A DNA stretch of 64,000 nt from Candidatus Zixiibacteriota bacterium (GTDB taxonomy: Bacteria; Zixibacteria; MSB-5A5; WJJR01; JAJRUJ01), in the NCBI GenBank assembly GCA_020051695.1, contig JAGVQM010000021.1, forward strand, positions 186,001-250,000, given 5' to 3'. Shown piece after piece: positions 44,865 through 56,251 of this stretch. The translations under genes were made by a program, and so were the position numbers. Below the pieces are notes generated by a model, which ran no database searches, was not told the origin of the DNA, and saw only the letters and a program-made list of their open reading frames with translations. The first letter of the stretch is position 1; every line of letters begins with the position of its first letter.

Positions 44865-46436
44865 TCAGACAGTGCAGACCAGATTTTTCCCGGCGCCTTT
44901 GGCGCGATAGAGCGCCTGGTCAACCGATTCGACGAGATCGTTTTCACCCCGGCCGTTTTCCGGATAGCAGGAGATGCCGATGGAGACGGTGACTTTCACC
45001 AGCTCCTTCCCGTCCGGGCCGATTTCGAAACGACTGTCGGCAATTCTCTGGCGGATGCGTTCGCCGATTTTGTAGGCCTCGGCCTGCCCCGTCTGCGGCA
45101 GGATAATAATGAATTCTTCGCCGCCGTAACGGGCGAGGATATCGACATCGCGCACACAATCGGCGATTACCCGCACGATCTCGCGCAGCAGCCGGTTACC
45201 CGTCTCATGGCCGTAGGTATCGTTGAAACGCTTAAACCAGTCGATATCGATCATGATTAATGACAACGATTGTCCATACCGCACGCTGCGCCGCATTTCA
45301 TCCTCCAGGCGCAGCTTGAAGAAACGATAGTTATAGATCCCGGTCAGTTCATCAGAGATAGTCAATTGTTCCATTTGCTGGTGTAAAAACGCATTCTCCA
45401 GCGCCAGTGCGGCGGAGTTGGCCAGGATCGCCAGCGAATGTTCATCGCGCTCGCCGAAACTGTCGAGGTCCGGGGATTCCGCACTCAGGATGCCGATTGT
45501 CTTGCCCTGGGAGGTCATCGGCACCGCCAATTGCGAACGGATCATACCGGGTGCGTCGGTTTCCCGCCGCGAACCCTGCTGCAACAATGTCCGGCGCGGC
45601 CGGCCGGTTTCGAGGATTTCCTTGAACGCCGGGGTTATCCGCACGGCCCGCGGCCGGGGGTAGATCGCGGTATCCTTATTTTCGATCCGGCCATGGATGA
45701 ATAATTTCTGGAGTTTCGCATCCCAGAGCAGGATTTCGCAGATCGGATAGCGGAACAAGTCCCGCGAGACAGTCAGGACATTTTGAATCAGGTCCTCGAC
45801 TTTGAGGATGGCGCCAAGATTGCGCGAGGCCTCATAGACCATTTCCAGCCGGCGGTGGGCACGTTCCAGTTCTGTCGTGCGCTCGTTGAGTTTGTCGAGT
45901 GCGCTGAGCAGCCGTTTTTCGGACTGTTTGGATGCATTGGAAAAATATCCGGTGCCGACACAAAACAACCACAGGACGGCAATATACAACAGCAAATAGG
46001 CGGGAAATGCCGTCTCCGGCGGGGTCAAATTAGCGGCGAGATATGTCGCCGTGGCCGCCGCCGCCGCGAATACGCCGGCGCGAACACCGAGGACGTATGT
46101 GGCAAACGGCAGGAATGTGAAATACAAAATCGAGAGATGGCTTTCAAAACCGCCGGTGTAGCGGGTCAGCAGGGCCAGGAAAACGATATCGTAGGCCAGG
46201 ATTGAATAATACAATTTCTTGAAATGAATCAACTTGCGGGTGATCGAAAACAGAAAGAACAACAAGTGCGCGGCAAAAACCGCAATCAATATCAACGCCG
46301 GGAGGTTGTCCAGGATTGAATCCGGGACCACAATGGCCCATAGCCCCATGCCGATAAAGGCCAGAATTCGGACTAGAATAAACGTATCGTCCAGCCGCGG
46401 AAGTAATGAATACGCTTTTGGCGTCAATTTGGTCAT
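44865..46436 (-). CDS. Membrane GAF-GGDEF diguanylate cyclase
   Basis: A 523-residue inner-membrane protein. Six or so N-terminal TM helices (about 20-170) are followed by a short coiled coil (LNERTTELERAHRRLEMVYE), a GAF domain (about 200-345) and a GGDEF domain (about 360-520). The active site is GGEEF (about 438-442), with the allosteric c-di-GMP-binding RxxD (RDVD) exactly five residues upstream, and DELTGIYNYRFF opens the domain. It should make c-di-GMP with product inhibition. The GAF ligand is unknown. Start at ATG 46436 is preferred by homology of the TM region; ATG 46457 is possible. Confidence 0.92.
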   Translation of the reverse strand: MTKLTPKAYSLLPRLDDTFILVRILAFIGMGLWAIVVPDSILDNLPALILIAVFAAHLLFFLFSITRKLIHFKKLYYSILAYDIVFLALLTRYTGGFESHLSILYFTFLPFATYVLGVRAGVFAAAAATATYLAANLTPPETAFPAYLLLYIAVLWLFCVGTGYFSNASKQSEKRLLSALDKLNERTTELERAHRRLEMVYEASRNLGAILKVEDLIQNVLTVSRDLFRYPICEILLWDAKLQKLFIHGRIENKDTAIYPRPRAVRITPAFKEILETGRPRRTLLQQGSRRETDAPGMIRSQLAVPMTSQGKTIGILSAESPDLDSFGERDEHSLAILANSAALALENAFLHQQMEQLTISDELTGIYNYRFFKLRLEDEMRRSVRYGQSLSLIMIDIDWFKRFNDTYGHETGNRLLREIVRVIADCVRDVDILARYGGEEFIIILPQTGQAEAYKIGERIRQRIADSRFEIGPDGKELVKVTVSIGISCYPENGRGENDLVESVDQALYRAKGAGKNLVCTV

Positions 46437-46688
46437 AGCTGCAACGCGGCCTCCCATGCCCGGTTGGTTTGCAACAGGCCTAGTTCTGTATATCGGCGAA
46501 AACAGACCATATTAATATAGCGAGGACGAGGCGCCGGGCCGATTGCAGGAACTACCGCAAAATCGCGAGAAATGGTCTTGCCTTTGGCGCCCCGGTTGCG
46601 GATTATACTCGCGGTGCAACTTGTTATGGGCGAATTACGTAATAGACGGCGGGTTTGCCCGGTGGCGGACGGATGCAGGACACGCCTG

Positions 46689-47864
46689 ATGGCCGATAAT
46701 CATAAATTACTCATGATCGTGATTGCCGCATGTCTGTCGGCAGCAGTCGTTGTACCCCCCGCGTCGGCCAGTCAATTCGCCGGAGGGCAAGCGGCATATA
46801 TTGCGGATACCATTGAAATCAACGACGATTTGTATGTTACCGGGCAGAACGCCAATGTCGACGGACACATCAGAGGGGATTTGGTTTTTGTCGGCATGAC
46901 CGCGGGGCTTGATGGTGAAGTCGACGGCTCGGTCGCTGCTGTCGGGTATAATTTCAACATGTCGGGGCGCTGCCGCAATACTGTGCGGGTGCTGGCCCGT
47001 GGTGTGGATATTGACGGGCATATCGAGCGAAATCTCATTGCGTTCGGGGAGAACGTGATCATCGGCCGGGACGGCTGGGTGGAAAAGGACGTACACTTCG
47101 GCGCGACCTCGCTGACCATTCAGGGGCGGGTCGGGGGGTTGGTCAAGGGTAAGGGTGGGGAGATATTTATTTCCGGTCAAGTTGATGGTGATGTTGACGT
47201 TAAGGGCGACGACCTGGTAATCCAACCCACGGCAATCATTGGTGGAGAACTCAAGTTCTGTGGTAAGAAAGCGCCGAAAATCGAACCGGGGGCGCAGATC
47301 CTCGGCAAGATCAGCCACAATGCCCCCGAGGAAAAAGAGAAATCCGGGTATACACTGGGAGATTTTTTCATCGATGTCTGGTCATTTCTGGCGCTGATCC
47401 TCACCGGCGGCATCATGCTGGCTTTCTGCGGCACATTTCCGGTGGAAGTGACGAATCAGATCAAATCCCAATGGCTGAAGTCAATCACGCTCGGTTTTGT
47501 TTTTGTGGTGTGTTTGCCGATCATGGCGGCAATTTTGCTCGTTACCCTGATCGGCATTCCGCTGGGTCTAATGATTCTGGTGTGCTGGGTGATTCTGTTC
47601 TATCTGGCCAAGATATTCGGCGGCATGGTCATTGCTGAGTGGTTGTTGCGCAAACTGCGCGGCGGCCGGCCGGCGCGAGTTTTTTGGACGATGATCCTGG
47701 GCATCGCCATCGTTGTTATCCTGATGAATGTCCCCTTCCTTGGGGTGGGTCTCAAAATAGTATTTGTGCTGCTGACTTTCGGCGCATTTTTCCTCGCGGC
47801 CGCGGAACGACATGCCCGGTGTAACCACCTCGATGGCGCGGGTGCTCCCCCAAACGCCGATTGA
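46689..47864 (+). CDS. Bactofilin-like polymer-forming domain fused to a C-terminal membrane domain
   Basis: A 391-residue exported or membrane protein. A signal-like N-terminus (LMIVIAACLSAAVVVPPASAS) is followed by a right-handed beta-helix type repeat region (about 35-220). This is typical of bactofilin/polymer-forming families: GHIRGDLVFVGMTAGLDGEVDGSV, split by the membrane-facing turns, then GHIERNLIAFGENVII and GQVDGDVDVKGDDLVI. About residue 245 onward there are four TM helices (LGDFFIDVWSFLALILTGGI and later segments). Its role may be in shape or envelope organisation. The start ATG 46689 has AGGA at a fair distance. Its stop lies five bases from the convergent SpeE-like stop. Confidence 0.78.
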   Translation: MADNHKLLMIVIAACLSAAVVVPPASASQFAGGQAAYIADTIEINDDLYVTGQNANVDGHIRGDLVFVGMTAGLDGEVDGSVAAVGYNFNMSGRCRNTVRVLARGVDIDGHIERNLIAFGENVIIGRDGWVEKDVHFGATSLTIQGRVGGLVKGKGGEIFISGQVDGDVDVKGDDLVIQPTAIIGGELKFCGKKAPKIEPGAQILGKISHNAPEEKEKSGYTLGDFFIDVWSFLALILTGGIMLAFCGTFPVEVTNQIKSQWLKSITLGFVFVVCLPIMAAILLVTLIGIPLGLMILVCWVILFYLAKIFGGMVIAEWLLRKLRGGRPARVFWTMILGIAIVVILMNVPFLGVGLKIVFVLLTFGAFFLAAAERHARCNHLDGAGAPPNAD

Positions 47865-47869
47865 CCGGG

Positions 47870-50593
47870 CTAATCACTTAATTGCGAGAAATAACGGTCC
47901 AGCTCCAGCGCGGTATCCGCCTGGGTATCCGGGATAGCGCTCCCGGGGATCACGAGTCTGTTCAGTCCCCCGGCAATCCGGCGGAGCAGTTTCTCCGGGC
48001 GTGAATCGGCAGGATTGAGCTCCATGGCCTTGAGGCAGGCCGGGCGTAATGCCTCGGGGTCGGCCGTGGCCAGCAGTGAGAGATACCCCTCACGGATGGC
48101 CTGGGAAGAGGCCAGATATGGTGCCAGCGCCGGCGGGACCGCGGGCCGCTCGGCAGCAGTTTCCGCAGCCGCAGCGGCCAATAACAGCGCGAGATTGTGG
48201 TACGGCTGGTCCAGTCCGGTTTTCCCCGGATTAAACTCCCGATAGGGCACAAATTCCAGTAATGGATGGTCCCAGGAATTTATCTCACCGGAGCCGAGTA
48301 CTTTCTGCAGGCCGGCCTTGCCGGTCACCCGGCCCGAGAGCACCTGCAGCGGATGGTCGATGTCGAAGGGGGCAAAATCGGTTCCGGCCCGCGATATCGG
48401 GAAGTTCGAATCACCGGGCATTTCCGGGTAGCGCAACGGTTCGTTCGAGCCGATCATCAGCGTCATCATCGGCGAATATTCAAAGACATTTACTTCCGGA
48501 AAAACATCGATGAACGTGCGGAGAATGATTTCATACGCCCGGGGCGCCAGCCCCATCGATATCCACTGCACATACATGCCGTGGGGCGCCAGCCGCTCGC
48601 GCGCGTATGAATACATCTCGCGGGACAGGATCGCCGCATTTCCCGCGAATTGCGGGTTTTGTTTGCCGTCGGCGATAATCAAATCATATGTCGCCGTATC
48701 GGTCAGCAGATGATGGACCGCATCGGCAATGTGTACCCGGGTGCGGGCATCACCCAGGACCGCCCCCGCCCGAAAAAGCCGGGCGCCTTCAACCACTGCC
48801 GGTGAAATTTCCACGCATTCCAGCGAGCGGATCTGCGGGTAGGCGCTCAACGCGTCCATCGTCGAGCCCGACCCCAGACCGATATTCAAGGTGCGTGCGG
48901 CCGTGGGATGCAGGAGCATCGGTAAGTGGGCGAGCATGAATTGTTTGTAGGCCACACCATACCCGTACGCGAGGTTGCCGCCGATGACATAACCGTCGAT
49001 TGTCATGACCCGGGCATGGGAAAACGGGTTGTCGACGACTTTGACGGTGCTGATATCATCCTCTTCCCAGTACAGCAGGCGCGATGAAGTCTTTTGCTCG
49101 AACTCACCCCGGAAAGCCAGATCGGCGGGTAACAGCCAGGTGAGCGCCAGACAGGAAATGACACCCAGGGCAAAGCCGGCCAGCCGCCGCCGCCCGGCAG
49201 AACGCCGAAGTGCGGTGATTACGACCACGGCCAGGACAATATTAATCAAGACGACGAGTTTGGTGGCCCCCATGATCCCGAAGTGCGGCAGCAGGATCAC
49301 GACCCCGGCCAGTACACCGGTGATACTGCCGATATTGGCCAGCAGGTAGGCGGTCCCGACCCGTTTGTCCAGTTGGGCGATGCGCTGGACATATACAGCC
49401 GTACCCAGCGGAAAAGCCAGCCCCATGAAGATCGTCGGCGGCAGCAGCATGGCCACGCTGACCAACGATGTCCGGGACAGACTTTCGTACCAGGGCCGGC
49501 TCAGCAGTTCGCGGGAAAAAATGCTGAAATTCTCGGCCAGTCCGGTATCAGACAATACCCAGGTGACCAACCCCATGGCGGCGGTGGCCATGAACGCAAT
49601 CCCCAGTTGTGTCCACCCCATATCGATTTCGGGGAAAGGCCGTCGCGTCAACCGGCGATGCAACAAGCCCCCTAATCCGAGGCCGGCCAGGAAGATGGTC
49701 AAGACCAGGGACATGGCGTAAGTGCTGTTGCCGACGATATATTTGATTGCGCGGAACCAGAAAATCTCATAAGCCATTGTCGCGAAACCGGAACCGACCA
49801 GCACCAGCGCAATCACCCACGCCGGCAGCAATGCGGGCGTTGTTGCCACACTGACGGGAAATGGGCCGGCTGAATCTGCGGCCGGAGTGGTCTTTTCCGG
49901 CATAGTCCGTCGGGCAAGCCGCGCCAGATATATCGCCCCGGCCGCGCACAGAACATTGCCCCCGTTGGCGATATACACCGCCGCCCGGCTGCCCACCATT
50001 TCGATTAAGATGAAACCGGCGATCAGCGCGCCGATTGCCGCCCCGAGCGTGTTCAGCCCGTAAATCGGCCCGAGATGGCGCCGCAGCCCGGAAGAACTGT
50101 TGATCAATGCCGCGCACAGGGCGGGATAGGTCGCGCCCATCAGCGCGGCAGGCACAAGCAGGATGGCAAATACCGAACCGAAGCGAAATGCAGTCAGCGC
50201 CGCCCCGTCGGGCAGCACTCCGGTCACCGCGGCGTAGACCTCGGGTAGAGCGTATAGAGATACAGTGACAAACGCGGTACTGCCGGCAATGCCCAATTCG
50301 ATACCGCTGTACAGCCCAAAGGCGTTGCCGAACCGGCGATGAAGCCGCTCATATCCTCGGGCGCCGAAGCCCATACCGGCCATAAAACTGCCGATGACCG
50401 CCGCGGCCGCTCCGGTGGTGCTGCCAAAGGTCAACGCCAGCATTTTGACCCAGGCAACCTGATATACGAGGGCTGCCGCGCCCGAGAGCACCGCCAGGGC
50501 GTAGGCAAGGGATACGAGGTGACTGACCGAGGGTTGACCCGGGGCCAGTGGCCCGCTAGCACGTATTTGTGCGCTTTGTGGATTCCCAGCCAC
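47870..50593 (-). CDS. Membrane-fused spermidine-synthase-like protein
   Basis: A 907-residue protein. It opens with two blocks of TM helices (about 25-225 and 250-480), resembling the permease-like halves found in large bacterial SpeE-fused proteins. The spermidine-synthase fold follows at about 500-770: LLYWEEDDISTVKVV, NIGLGSGSTMDALSAY (SAM-binding glycine motif), ECVEISPAVVEGARLF, DAVHHLLTDTATYDLIIADG. A C-terminal helical tail (about 800-907) has a TPR-like look. Substrate unknown; polyamine synthesis is not established for this subfamily. The start is uncertain: GTG 50593 is used here, GTG 50674 would add 27 Gly-rich residues. A good promoter lies just upstream of both. Confidence 0.85.
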   Translation of the reverse strand: MAGNPQSAQIRASGPLAPGQPSVSHLVSLAYALAVLSGAAALVYQVAWVKMLALTFGSTTGAAAAVIGSFMAGMGFGARGYERLHRRFGNAFGLYSGIELGIAGSTAFVTVSLYALPEVYAAVTGVLPDGAALTAFRFGSVFAILLVPAALMGATYPALCAALINSSSGLRRHLGPIYGLNTLGAAIGALIAGFILIEMVGSRAAVYIANGGNVLCAAGAIYLARLARRTMPEKTTPAADSAGPFPVSVATTPALLPAWVIALVLVGSGFATMAYEIFWFRAIKYIVGNSTYAMSLVLTIFLAGLGLGGLLHRRLTRRPFPEIDMGWTQLGIAFMATAAMGLVTWVLSDTGLAENFSIFSRELLSRPWYESLSRTSLVSVAMLLPPTIFMGLAFPLGTAVYVQRIAQLDKRVGTAYLLANIGSITGVLAGVVILLPHFGIMGATKLVVLINIVLAVVVITALRRSAGRRRLAGFALGVISCLALTWLLPADLAFRGEFEQKTSSRLLYWEEDDISTVKVVDNPFSHARVMTIDGYVIGGNLAYGYGVAYKQFMLAHLPMLLHPTAARTLNIGLGSGSTMDALSAYPQIRSLECVEISPAVVEGARLFRAGAVLGDARTRVHIADAVHHLLTDTATYDLIIADGKQNPQFAGNAAILSREMYSYARERLAPHGMYVQWISMGLAPRAYEIILRTFIDVFPEVNVFEYSPMMTLMIGSNEPLRYPEMPGDSNFPISRAGTDFAPFDIDHPLQVLSGRVTGKAGLQKVLGSGEINSWDHPLLEFVPYREFNPGKTGLDQPYHNLALLLAAAAAETAAERPAVPPALAPYLASSQAIREGYLSLLATADPEALRPACLKAMELNPADSRPEKLLRRIAGGLNRLVIPGSAIPDTQADTALELDRYFSQLSD

Positions 50594-50697
50594 CGCAAAC
50601 CACCCACATCCACCCCATGGAAACCCGTGGGCGAATCTTTGCCCAAATCGTCCGGCGGCGCCACCCGTTGGCACCGGCCCCCATTTGGTTCCTTAAC

Positions 50698-50725
50698 AAG
50701 ATACGTAACTTTGAGATAATGTCAA
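50698..50725 (-). promoter_or_regulatory. Promoter: TTGACA-16-TATCTT
   Basis: On the minus strand TTGACA (50725-50720) and TATCTT (50703-50698) are 16 bases apart, i.e. TTG-N19-TAnnTT, the same form as the element at 1051. It lies in the 292-base spacer after secA and serves the SpeE-like gene. Confidence 0.65.
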
Positions 50726-50885
50726 GAGTTGAAAGGCAACTGGAAGTGCCGGATTATCTCGAAATGACAGGGTTGCTGAACGGATTCCAAAACTCGCCCG
50801 TTGCTTCGATCCGCCTGCGATGATATCCGTGGGGATGGGGCACCGTTGCCGGGGGAATAATCCGGCGAATTGCGAACGCCTTAGT

Positions 50886-53882
<2,997 letters not shown>

Positions 53883-54123
53883 AAGATATTCCGCCTTAAT
53901 TGCCGCTGGTCCTGGCCCCGCCGCCCGGAACCGGTTCCCGGCGGGAAACTATTACCCGCCCCGCGAAAATTATACATTTTTACCGACAGTATATCAAATG
54001 AAATACGCCCGGTCCCCAAGCCGCCGGCAAAATGGGGAAATCCGCTCCGGGGGCGGGGTCCGGCGCCGACCATAAACAAGATTATTTTTGTATTTTATTC
54101 CGCAACTATTTTTGTTTGCCGCG

Positions 54124-54198
54124 TATACTAGACAGGTGTTTGGTGGTAGGGGAAAACACACAACCCCGGTTTCCCAGGGATGGGAGCCGGGGTTTTTG
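54124..54198 (+). ncRNA. Candidate small RNA: -10 element, two hairpins, terminator
   Basis: TATACT (54124-54129) could be a -10, though no good -35 precedes it. Transcription from about 54136 would give hairpin 1, GTGTTT / AAACAC (54136-54141 with 54154-54159). Hairpin 2, AACCCCGG / CCGGGGTT (54162-54169 with 54187-54194) with an inner TCCC/GGGA, ends in TTTTTGTTT. The product would be about 60 nucleotides. It does not fit a tRNA. It may instead be a leader or a stray terminator. Confidence 0.35.
54162..54198 (+). terminator. Strong Rho-independent terminator
   Basis: An 8-bp perfect stem with nested TCCC/GGGA pairs is followed by TTTTTGTTT on the plus strand. No plus-strand protein gene precedes it, which is why a small RNA is suspected. 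Confidence 0.8.
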
Positions 54199-54281
54199 TT
54201 TGTTCCGAGTGACCTCACTTCCATTTTTTTGTTCCGGGCCACGCGTCGCCCGTCCCCGGCGGAGGACGCTCGTGCCACAGA

Positions 54282-54316
54282 CATAACTGGATTCCGGCTC
54301 AAAGGCCGGAATGACA
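54282..54316. repeat. Dispersed hairpin repeat, copy 2
   Basis: CATAACTGGATTCC, an inner GGC-TCAAAG-GCC loop and GGAATGACA: the same outer flanks as the copy at 38986 with a different inner arm. Confidence 0.65.
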
Positions 54317-54467
54317 AGGTTATACATGCCCGCGATAGGTCAGGCGCCCTGGCGCCCGACAATGCTTCTCATCCGGGGTGGAGACATGGCGTTTCCACCC
54401 CAATTTTTTCGGGAATATCAAAGGCAAAATCCCGTATCTTAACCAGCGTGAACCAGGGGTCGAGTTT

Positions 54468-55454
54468 ATGATTCGCTTGTCGAACGGCACTTCAGAAGGA
54501 GTAGGCACTGAAACGCGTTTAGCAAGGTTGTCGCTGCATACTCTCTGGGGGTTGTTGATCACAATGTCGGCCGGGCTCATTTTGAGCTGTGGTTCGGACA
54601 AACCGACTAATCCCTGCGGTGGAATAGACGCTATTTCATCTGTGCTTCTCACCAATCCGGCGTACTCACCTATTGATACCTCGGTATATTACTTCGACAG
54701 CGGGGCGCCCAAGTCATACTATGATGAGTTTAGGCAAAATTGTGGTGCACCGTTTTCACGGGTAGTGCCGACTGGGATTTATCGGGTGCGACTCAATGAC
54801 GATTCCCCGGCTGAACTGGTTTTAGAAGGCGCCATTCAGCCGCGAATCAGTCCGGATGGTAAGACAATGTATTGCATCCGGGGATCTTTTGAGGTCTGGC
54901 GGATGTCCTTGCCGAATGGTCAACCGGAGTTTATTAAAGATTATGAATTTTCGTCCCCAAGCTGGTACGGCTCGGACACTTTACTCGCTATGAGTCGGTC
55001 GTATGGAATAAGTCTGTTCGATATTCGCAATGACTCGATTATAAACATAGGGCTTAATGGATATTCCCCCGACGCATCAGTGGATAAAAAGATCTGCCAT
55101 ATCTGGGGAGGTGCCATTTATGCATTCGTGTCCGGAGAAGACCAATTATTACGGTCCCACTCTCTCTATGACGTTGTGAATCACTTACGCTGGTCGCCCG
55201 ATGGCACAGAGGTTACGTTCGAGAGCGGTTCGCCCCCGAAAATCCGCGTGGTCAATCTTGTCGGCCAGGAACGAGTACTTTCGCCCGGGGGAGAAACAGA
55301 TCCATGCTTCACGGCCGACGGAGATTCCATCCTCTATATCCGGCGCACCGGGATCAACACACCGCTTATTCTGGACGGTCAAGTCTGGATCATGTCGGCC
55401 AAAGACGGATCGCAGAAACGCCCCGTGACCACTTGGTCGCGGATACGACCGTAA
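54468..55454 (+). CDS. TolB/PD40-like lipoprotein
   Basis: A 328-residue protein with a long n-region, hydrophobic stretch and lipobox LILSC (Cys41). The body carries beta-propeller blades such as QPRISPDGKTMYCIRG, LRWSPDGTEVTFESGS, CFTADGDSILYI and IWVMSAKDGSQ-like ends. It resembles the lipoprotein at 18662 in plan, not closely in sequence. AGGGG lies about nine bases before the ATG. The coding sequence is less GC-rich than its neighbours, a possible sign of transfer. It lies just before the two-component genes but has a separate spacer of about 100 bases. Confidence 0.72.
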   Translation: MIRLSNGTSEGVGTETRLARLSLHTLWGLLITMSAGLILSCGSDKPTNPCGGIDAISSVLLTNPAYSPIDTSVYYFDSGAPKSYYDEFRQNCGAPFSRVVPTGIYRVRLNDDSPAELVLEGAIQPRISPDGKTMYCIRGSFEVWRMSLPNGQPEFIKDYEFSSPSWYGSDTLLAMSRSYGISLFDIRNDSIINIGLNGYSPDASVDKKICHIWGGAIYAFVSGEDQLLRSHSLYDVVNHLRWSPDGTEVTFESGSPPKIRVVNLVGQERVLSPGGETDPCFTADGDSILYIRRTGINTPLILDGQVWIMSAKDGSQKRPVTTWSRIRP

Positions 55455-55558
55455 TACGCGATTTCTCTTGTTTTCTTCACCTCCGGGTAACTCTTGCGCT
55501 TGAATGGTCGGCAAGGAACTCCTTGACTTCCCGCAAATCGCTGCCGTAGACTACCGGC

Positions 55559-56251
55559 ATGATGGCGGCGAAAATTCTGATCGTTGAAGATGACCGGCAT
55601 ATTGCCGAGTTGGTGGCCAAGAACCTTGAAGCCGCGGGGTTCTCGTGCGTGCAGACGCATGACGGCATAACCGCCCTCCACGAATTCGAAAACCGCCAAC
55701 CGGCGCTGGTGATCCTCGATTTGATGATTCCCCGCATGGACGGGCTGGAATTCACCCGCCGCGTGCGCAAAGTTAGCAGTGTGCCGATCCTGATGCTGAC
55801 TGCACGCTCCAGCGAGGGCGACAAAGTGCTGGGCTTCGAAATCGGCGCGGATGATTATCTGACCAAGCCGTTCAGCACCCGGGAACTGGTGGCGCGGGTG
55901 CGCGCACTGCTCCGGCGCACGAATAAGTCCTCGAGTGAGGATGTCCTCACCTGCGGTGATCTGCGCATCGATCCGGGGCGGCGGGAAGTCGAGCGGCAGG
56001 GGAAAAAAGTGGAGATCACCACCCTGGAATTCGACTTGCTTTATTTCCTGGCCACCCGGCCCGGCCGTGTGTATTCCCGCGAAGCATTGATGGAACATGT
56101 CTGGGGTGAGGAACGGGTGGTTGATGTGCGTTCGATCGACAGCTTAATCAGCCGCCTGCGGCGCAAGCTCGAACCCGACCCCGCCGCTCCGGTATACATC
56201 CAGACAGTCTGGGGCGCCGGCTACCGCTTTGCCGATGTGTTTGAACAATGA
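55559..56251 (+). CDS. OmpR/PhoB-family response regulator
   Basis: A 230-residue cytosolic DNA-binding regulator. The receiver domain (3-120) has acidic residues in VEDD (Asp11, Asp12), phospho-acceptor Asp54 in VILDLMIP, MLTAR and the Lys in LTKPF. The winged-helix output domain (about 135-225) has LEFDLLYFLATRPGRVYSREAL, VDVRSIDSLISRLRRKLE and VWGAGYRF. It overlaps the kinase gene by ATGA (56248-56251), so the two are made together. Its targets likely include the two lipoprotein genes that follow. Confidence 0.95.
   Translation: MMAAKILIVEDDRHIAELVAKNLEAAGFSCVQTHDGITALHEFENRQPALVILDLMIPRMDGLEFTRRVRKVSSVPILMLTARSSEGDKVLGFEIGADDYLTKPFSTRELVARVRALLRRTNKSSSEDVLTCGDLRIDPGRREVERQGKKVEITTLEFDLLYFLATRPGRVYSREALMEHVWGEERVVDVRSIDSLISRLRRKLEPDPAAPVYIQTVWGAGYRFADVFEQ

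Larger units (their letters stand above)
53883..54467. other. 585-base intergenic region upstream of secA
   Basis: It contains a possible small RNA with its own terminator (54124-54198), the second dispersed hairpin repeat (54282-54316) and a GGCGCC-centred inverted repeat (AGGCGCCCTGGCGCC-like, near 54343). I see no credible protein-coding frame. Confidence 0.6.

Noticed and set aside
54136-54194. Possible tRNA
   Set aside because: Two hairpins are present but there is no acceptor stem, no T-loop motif and no anticodon arm.
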